Source: Actinoplanes sp. M2I2 (lineage in GTDB: Bacteria; Actinomycetota; Actinomycetes; Mycobacteriales; Micromonosporaceae). Taken from it: 64,000 nucleotides of DNA. The stretch is from NCBI RefSeq assembly GCF_023544445.1, contig NZ_JALPVJ010000015.1:124001-188000 (forward strand), written 5' to 3'. The notes beneath the pieces were generated by a model. That model had not been told where the DNA came from and ran no database searches. It saw nothing but the letters and a program-made list of their open reading frames with translations. Positions 60,801-64,000 of this stretch are shown in pieces; positions within the stretch are counted from its first letter, which is position 1, and the number at the start of each line of letters is the position of its first letter. The position numbers and the translations under genes are program-made.

Positions 60801-60873
60801 GCGCGGCGATGAACAGCGCCGCGAGCAACGCCATCCAGCCGCCGAACAAAGCGGCGACCCACCGTGGGGGCAT
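57829..60873 (-). CDS. Membrane GAF-PAS-GGDEF-EAL cyclic di-GMP protein
   Basis: A 1014-residue multi-domain protein. About eight N-terminal helices (to residue 290), a GAF-like domain (about 300-450), a PAS domain (about 460-575 with DVILIVDEQDEIRYASPSAT), a GGDEF domain with intact RLGGDEFAAL near residue 660, and an EAL domain with FEALVRWHHP and downstream LELSESLLDG, VAIDDFAAG, KIDKAFV and AEGIED. The loop-6 region reads DDFAAGSSALG where DDFGTGYSSL is usual; the metal-binding Asp pair is kept. Both synthesis and hydrolysis of c-di-GMP are possible. The ATG at 60873 starts the first helix. Confidence 0.9.
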   Translation of the reverse strand: MPPRWVAALFGGWMALLAALFIAAPAGAQSVLRLLAGTSAVLVVGLGVRLNRPARRLPWRLLATAIALTAVGTALHRAPDSLTTHIPGLVTAGAILVVAGYPLFAGMLFVLLRRRTGGARDRAAMLDALTLTAAVALLAWTFLVAPGLAGGDSWTAVAFGVGDLLLLGMLTRLLISDRPVFPVRLLAGGVLVFLLVDVGHALSLVEAPVVALGRFALYTAAGLAALHSSMADLDGPAGLPAPGLGRGRLTLLGVSAMAVPAVLLTSMFREQPDLTVVAVLSVITFLLVLVRVAGITAGHRQALARERALREASAALVSAADTDQVSEAVRVAVAHLLPPDTPHAVVLAVTIAQPGLLSPEAVAQAAVDRSTGTAARLLATRDVDWAVAVRLNHFAMTLRCPMVLTDRPTGDSLVGVLHVGGPTPALGGLQRAIEVLATQAALALERIGLSQEVIRRNSETYFRTLVQKTSDVILIVDEQDEIRYASPSATAVLGADPVASPMAAVIHPGERSRLAEVLAALRTGDGLQEGLDFRALTAGRAEVLLEMHGQDLRSDPTVAGLVLTLRDVTERRRLEQELTHRVFHDSMTGLANRVLFHDRLGHALQRGARDGSVVGVLFIDLDDFKKVNDTLGHAVGDQLLIGVAKRIAAALRADDTAARLGGDEFAALVENVQDPGAVEETAQRILAALAEPIAMDDGSELTAVASIGITTTPEADTPDELLRQADLALYVAKGAGKNQWRRYQAHLHSSMVERLELRSALDHAVHEGHFLLAYQPIIELATDEPVGFEALVRWHHPTRGVVAPAEFLEVAEESGLVVPMGRWVLDQALHTVAQWRRILPRTRQPFVSVNVSVRQFREGNFVDLVRQALSYAGVPPQALMLELSESLLDGDHEAMWDDLAVLRDLGVRVAIDDFAAGSSALGSVRRRPIDVVKIDKAFVDGVVDDPHQRALVAGLVNLAQVLGLTVIAEGIEDPAHRDLLARLGCPLGQGYLYSSPVDGTEALSQITDRMPLVA

Positions 60874-60966
60874 GCGCGTTCCTTTGGTTGTCTCGGGGGA
60901 CCTCCGTTGCGAGCCGTCTCATCGGCCGCCGAGGGTCGTAGTTGAGCAACCGGGCACAATCAGTGG

Positions 60967-61602
60967 GTGCTCCTGGAGTTCATTCGCGGCAACACCAAGC
61001 CGGCAACCGTCCCGTTCGTCCCCGAGATCACCCTCTACCAGGCGGACGAGCCGATCGCGCTGTGGGAGAAGACCGAAGAGGGCGGCGTCTCGCAGCCGCC
61101 ACCGTTCTGGGCCTTCGCCTGGGCCGGGGGCCAGGCGCTGGCCCGGCATGTGCTCGACCACCGCGACCTGGTCGAGGGGCGCTCGGTGCTCGACCTGGCC
61201 ACCGGGTCGGGGCTGGTCGCGGTGGCCGCCGCCCGGGCCGGGGCGACGCCGGTGACGGCCAACGACATCGACCCCTACTCGCTGGCCGCGGCCGAGGCCA
61301 ACGCCGCGGTCAACGACGTCTCGGTGCGGCTGCTCGAGGCCGACATCCTCGACTCGGACGAGTCGTACGGGGTGGTCCTGGCCGGTGACGTGTTCTACAG
61401 CCGGGAGATGGCGGGGCGGGTGCTGCCGTTCCTGCGGCGGGCGGCCGGGCGGGGGTCGCTGGTGCTGGTGGGGGACCCGGGGCGGGCCTATCTGCCGGGG
61501 TCGGGGCTGGTGGAGCGGGCGACCTACGACATCCCGGTGCCGGTGTCGCTGGAAGGCGTCGACACCCGCCGTACCAAGGTCTGGCAGTTGACGACGGCCT
61601 AG
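60967..61602 (+). CDS. SAM-dependent methyltransferase (ETFBKMT/Nnt1-like)
   Basis: A 211-residue class I methyltransferase: QPPPFWAFAWAGGQALARHV (family motif preceding the SAM site), SVLDLATGSGLVAVAAARAG (motif I) near residue 75, and VVLAGDVFYSREMAGRVLPF. These features fit the protein-lysine methyltransferase branch that includes ETF-beta KMT. Target unknown. GTG start at 60967. The TAG stop (61600-61602) lies inside the left terminal inverted repeat of a transposon remnant. Confidence 0.85.
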   Translation: MLLEFIRGNTKPATVPFVPEITLYQADEPIALWEKTEEGGVSQPPPFWAFAWAGGQALARHVLDHRDLVEGRSVLDLATGSGLVAVAAARAGATPVTANDIDPYSLAAAEANAAVNDVSVRLLEADILDSDESYGVVLAGDVFYSREMAGRVLPFLRRAAGRGSLVLVGDPGRAYLPGSGLVERATYDIPVPVSLEGVDTRRTKVWQLTTA

Positions 61603-61856
61603 CTTGAGCTTTGACCCGTTCGGCGAGGCCGTGGGGTTGTCGAGGGTTCCGAAACCCTCGCCCGACCCGGGCTGGGGTGAGCCGTTGCGGCGTTGCCGGG
61701 CGTTCCCAGGGCCGGATCCACATCAGGCACACTGATCATCAGACAGCCCTTGATTCGGTTTTTCTTCCCTCGACAAGAAGAGATGATCGATCAAGGGCTG
61801 TCCCCATGATCAGCCGGGGTCGATGCCACCCAGCCGCAGGTTAAAACTCAAGCTAG
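61599..61856. mobile_element. 258-bp deletion derivative of an insertion sequence (MITE-like)
   Basis: Terminal inverted repeats CTAGCTTGAGCTTTGAC (61599-61615) and GTTAAAACTCAAGCTAG (61840-61856) match at 15 of 17 positions. The left third, read on the minus strand from 61723, encodes MWIRPWERPATPQRLTPARV and GRGFRNPRQPHGLAERVKAQ, which resemble the C terminus of a DDE-type actinobacterial transposase with the RLTPARVRRGFR motif, as I recall it. The rest is the other end of the element. The transposase body is missing, so it is non-autonomous. Confidence 0.75.
61733..61812. repeat. 80-bp inverted repeat inside the transposon remnant
   Basis: GACAGCCCTTGAT (61742-61754) pairs perfectly with ATCAAGGGCTGTC (61790-61802), and the outer TGATCAT (61733-61739) with ATGATCA (61806-61812). 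The interior is AT-rich for this genome (TTCGGTTTTTCTTCCC). It probably formed the 5' untranslated hairpin of the parent transposase gene. Confidence 0.75.
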
Positions 61857-61978
61857 GGTCTGTTTCGTAGCCGCGGGCCGAGCTCGAACGCGGCCCCCGT
61901 CGGCCGGCACCGCTGCTGAACCTGCCAGCCGTGACCATCCACCCGTGGGTCTGTCACGAGACCAAGTGCCCGGCTCAG

Positions 61979-62117
61979 GTGCTGGGCCGCTTCAACAAGT
62001 CCGTCGTCGGCCCGCCCGTCGAGCGCTCGAGCCGGCTGTCGGATGCTGCTGCACCTGCTCGACGGTCATAACACTGAGCAGGTCCGCGACACCCTCCTCG
62101 CCATGCTCAACACTTTC
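61979..62117 (+). pseudogene. IS30-family transposase fragment
   Basis: The plus strand encodes two IS30-like catalytic-core pieces in different frames: NKSVVGPPVERSSRLS (from 61994; family GxNKSAVGTLVERxTR) and, after a one-base shift near 62041, MLLHLLDGHNTEQVRDTLLA (from 62043). The match breaks at about 62115, where the coding sequence of the convergent HAD gene begins. No ends or full transposase remain. The 122 bp between this and the upstream element (61857-61978) hold nothing I recognise. Confidence 0.7.
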
Positions 62118-62841
62118 AGAGATTCTTCTCGAGCAGCATCCGCAGGCCGAAACCGTCCTCGACCACGTCGTCGGCGTCCGGGCCGGCCGGCTCGAGCGAC
62201 GTCCGCGCCGACGGCATGAGCACAGCCCGCCCCACCCCGGCCCGCCGCGCGCAGACGACGTCGCGGCGCGGGGTGTCACCGACGAACCAGCACGCCTCCG
62301 GCGGCAGCCCCAGCTCGTCCGTGGCGTTCCAGATCATCTGCGGGTTGGGTTTCCGGACGCCGGCCTCGTCGCTGTAGACCTGCACGGCGAAGAAGTGCCC
62401 CAGCCCGGCCTTGTCGAGGAAGTCGCGGTGGGCCGCCCCCGACAGCGTGTTCGAGACCACGGCCAGCGGGATCCCGGCGTCCGCGGCCGCCTGCAACGCC
62501 TCGGGGATGCCCGGTCGCAGCGCCCACTTGTCCCGCCAGGCCCACTCGTAGCTGAGCTTGCGCACCGCTCCCCGCACCGGCACCTGGGCGGCCGGCGGCC
62601 ACCCGGGCAGGATGAACCGTTCCCACACCTCGCCCTGGCTCAGCTCGTCGGGCCAGTCCTCGTCCCGCCAGGCGCGGTAGGCCACGGCGCCGTCGGTGAG
62701 CGACCGCTGGATCTCGCCGGGCGTCAGCGCCCCGTGGACCAGGTTGAAGATCCGCAGCACCAGACCGGGCGGCGCGGTGCGCTGCGGGGGCGCGTCGGCC
62801 AGCACTCCCCCGAAGTCGAGCAGGATCGCAGCGGGACGCAT
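62116..62841 (-). CDS. HAD-superfamily phosphatase
   Basis: A 241-residue HAD hydrolase: motif I ILLDFGGVLADAP at residue 6 with Asp in the DxGG form, motif II AVVSNTLSG, motif III Lys in AGVRKPNPQM and motif IV WFVGDTPRRDVVCARRAGVG. The first motif has Gly in place of the second catalytic Asp (DFGG), as in several phosphoglycolate- or epoxide-hydrolase-related HADs. Substrate unknown. Its stop codon lies at the junction with the IS30 fragment, so the native C terminus may be altered. It starts one base after the ROK kinase stop. Confidence 0.85.
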   Translation of the reverse strand: MRPAAILLDFGGVLADAPPQRTAPPGLVLRIFNLVHGALTPGEIQRSLTDGAVAYRAWRDEDWPDELSQGEVWERFILPGWPPAAQVPVRGAVRKLSYEWAWRDKWALRPGIPEALQAAADAGIPLAVVSNTLSGAAHRDFLDKAGLGHFFAVQVYSDEAGVRKPNPQMIWNATDELGLPPEACWFVGDTPRRDVVCARRAGVGRAVLMPSARTSLEPAGPDADDVVEDGFGLRMLLEKNL

Positions 62842-62842
62842 G

Positions 62843-63613
62843 TCAGCGGGAGGTGCCGAGGGTCCAGGCGCGCACCCCGCCGACGATGCCCGCCGTGTTG
62901 GGGACCACGACCACGTCGTCGCCCATGCGCGCGAGCTGGGCGGGGGTGATCAGGCGCGAGTTGCCGCCGCCGAGGTAGACCCGGTCCCACAGGAACACCG
63001 GCCGCAGCCCCTCCACGACGTTGCGCACCCGGCGGGACCAGAGCGCGTCACCGAGGCGCCGGCGTTCGTGCTCGCCGATGTACGTGTCGTACGACATGCC
63101 CCACCGCACCGGCGCCTGCGACATCTCGAGGTGCGGGGCAAGCGCACCGCCGTCGAACAGCGCGCAGCCCAGCCCGGTGCCCAGCGTCAGCACCAGTTCG
63201 CAGCCCGTCCCGGCGACCACACCGGCCCCGTGCACCTCGGCGTCGTTGAGCACGAGCGTGGGCCGGCCGAACGCGTCCTCGAGCGCCGTCCGCGCGTCGA
63301 AGCCGAACCAGGCCTCCTGCAGGTCAGGGTCGATCTTGGTGCGGGGGCCGCTCCGGGTGATGTAGTGCGGGGTCGCCACGACGACGCCGTGCCGCAGCAT
63401 GCCCGGCATGCCCACGGTGACCCGGTCGTGCGCCGGCAACCGCTCGCCCAGCTGCACCAGCGTCTTCACGAACAGGTCCGGGGGCAACGGGTAGGGGGTC
63501 GGCACCCGCAACGGCTGCGCCCGCATCGTTCCGGCCTCGTCGAGCACGGAACCCTTGATGCCTCCGCCGCCACAGTCGATCGTCAGGGTGAAAGCCACGC
63601 CGCCAGTTTGCAT
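62843..63613 (-). CDS. ROK-family kinase (polyphosphate-glucokinase-like)
   Basis: A 256-residue ROK protein, the length of actinobacterial PpgK. N-terminal phosphate loop TLTIDCGGGGIKGSVLDEAG (family DIGGTGIKG), catalytic-Asp segment LVLNDAEVHGAGVVAG and second phosphate loop LVLTLGTGLGCALFDGGALA. The usual ROK zinc motif CxCGxxGC is absent, as in PpgK. It probably phosphorylates glucose with polyphosphate or ATP. The ATG at 63613 follows AGGAGG; the frame upstream is antisense to the methyltransferase gene. Co-transcribed with the HAD gene (TGA-C-ATG). Confidence 0.85.
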   Translation of the reverse strand: MQTGGVAFTLTIDCGGGGIKGSVLDEAGTMRAQPLRVPTPYPLPPDLFVKTLVQLGERLPAHDRVTVGMPGMLRHGVVVATPHYITRSGPRTKIDPDLQEAWFGFDARTALEDAFGRPTLVLNDAEVHGAGVVAGTGCELVLTLGTGLGCALFDGGALAPHLEMSQAPVRWGMSYDTYIGEHERRRLGDALWSRRVRNVVEGLRPVFLWDRVYLGGGNSRLITPAQLARMGDDVVVVPNTAGIVGGVRAWTLGTSR

Positions 63614-63661
63614 GGAGTACACCTCCTCGCACAGCAATTGTGACCCGGTATCGTCGCTGCG

Positions 63662-64000
63662 GTGTCCAGGGCCGTCCGGGTGAGCACCCGCAATGCGAGC
63701 TTCCAGCAGTGGCAGGCGCTGCTGACCAACCGCACCAAGCGTCACCGGGCCGGTGAGTTCCTGGTCCATGGCGTACGCCCCATCTCGCTCGCCGTCGACC
63801 ACGGCTGGGAGATCCGCGACCTGATCTACCCCGACCGCCAGTCGCTGTCGTCGTGGGCGCGCGACATCCTGGAGCGCAGCGGCGCCCGGCCGGTGGCGAT
63901 GTCCCCCGAGCTGGTGGCCGAGCTGGCCGACAAGGACGCGGCCGAGCTCATCGCCGTGGTGGCGCTGCCCGCCGCGCCGCCGCTGCCCTCGTCGGGCGAC
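63662..64000 (+). CDS. SpoU/TrmH-type rRNA methyltransferase (partial, 3' end outside window)
   Basis: 113 N-terminal codons are visible. They contain the SpoU substrate-binding-like domain (QQWQALLTNRTKRHRAGEFL, VHGVRPISLAVDHGWEIRDL, LVAELADKDAAELIAVVALP) that precedes the knotted SAM domain of 2'-O-methyltransferases. The GTG at 63662 is the first plausible start; no clear ribosome-binding site is seen, so translation may be leaderless. The catalytic knot is beyond the window. It is divergent from the ROK kinase. Confidence 0.8.
   Translation, partial: MSRAVRVSTRNASFQQWQALLTNRTKRHRAGEFLVHGVRPISLAVDHGWEIRDLIYPDRQSLSSWARDILERSGARPVAMSPELVAELADKDAAELIAVVALPAAPPLPSSGD

Noticed and set aside
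57946..60945. Plus-strand frame of 999 codons
   Set aside because: Exact antisense of the GGDEF-EAL gene; Gln/Arg/His-rich with no motifs.
61310..61732. 140-codon minus-strand frame as a complete gene
   Set aside because: Only its first 40 codons resemble a transposase C terminus; the rest is antisense to the methyltransferase.

Overview
The window is GC-rich throughout, with most codons ending in G or C and many GTG starts. It carries an Lsr2 nucleoid protein, a SigE-family sigma factor, LLM-type (probably F420-linked) oxidoreductases, a polyphosphate-glucokinase-like ROK kinase, a GH12-CBM2 cellulase with a CebR-type operator, and a stand-alone LigD-type polymerase. Together these point to a soil actinomycete, most likely Micromonosporaceae (Actinoplanes-like). 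The genus is an inference from gene style. I saw no rRNA, tRNA, CRISPR array or complete insertion sequence.

Layout. 0-5 kb: a FAD monooxygenase cut by the window edge faces a MarR regulator across a triple operator, followed by zwf, a GlxA/AraC regulator, a tiny membrane peptide and a decayed TAP-type secreted peptidase. 5-9.6 kb: a PQ-loop membrane protein, an unknown 404-residue protein, a DUF1905 protein and a penicillin-acylase homologue whose stop codon lies inside an 80-bp hairpin element. 9.7-16.3 kb (all minus strand): membrane protein plus SigE-type sigma factor, a PIN toxin-antitoxin pair, LigD-type polymerase, acyl-CoA dehydrogenase and a PAS-GGDEF diguanylate cyclase. 16.5-24 kb: membrane hydrolase, secreted zinc protease, BNR-propeller protein and an ABC importer (binding protein plus permease) with no ATPase beside it. 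24-28 kb: an F420-type oxidoreductase, then a histidine kinase/NarL regulator pair divergent from a membrane fatty-acid desaturase, with a palindrome between them (a DesK-DesR-like arrangement). 28-36.4 kb: PoxB-like pyruvate oxidase, short-chain dehydrogenase, hydrolase/TetR pair, an ArsR-SRPBCC-DUF6069-type operon with two matching operators, a VOC protein, a second LLM oxidoreductase and a frameshifted gene. 36.4-45.3 kb: TAXI-TRAP importer divergent from an intradiol-type dioxygenase, a collapsed acyl-CoA synthetase pseudogene, a GT39-like glycosyltransferase, FadD-like ligase and a zinc alcohol dehydrogenase. 45.3-49.4 kb: two DnaA-box-like sites, a ChoD-like GMC oxidoreductase, an acetyltransferase/P-loop kinase pair, then about 800 bp of non-coding tandem repeats. 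49.4-64 kb: GH12 cellulase, lsr2, a PaoABC-like molybdenum hydroxylase operon, epimerase, class V aminotransferase, GGDEF-EAL protein, methyltransferase, two transposon remnants, HAD phosphatase, ROK kinase and the start of an rRNA methyltransferase.

The most distinctive features are structural. There are six tandem-repeat arrays between 39.3 and 49.4 kb (21, 24, 27, 24, 80 and about 20 bp units). Gene ends coincide with mobile or hairpin elements at 7.7, 61.6 and 62.1 kb. Two pseudogenes arose by large internal deletion. Several short palindromic operators can be read directly and link regulators to neighbours. I did not find a clearly new multi-gene defence or biosynthetic system. The best candidates for undescribed biology are the repeat zone at 48.6-49.4 kb, the 80-bp hairpin element and the desaturase/two-component module.
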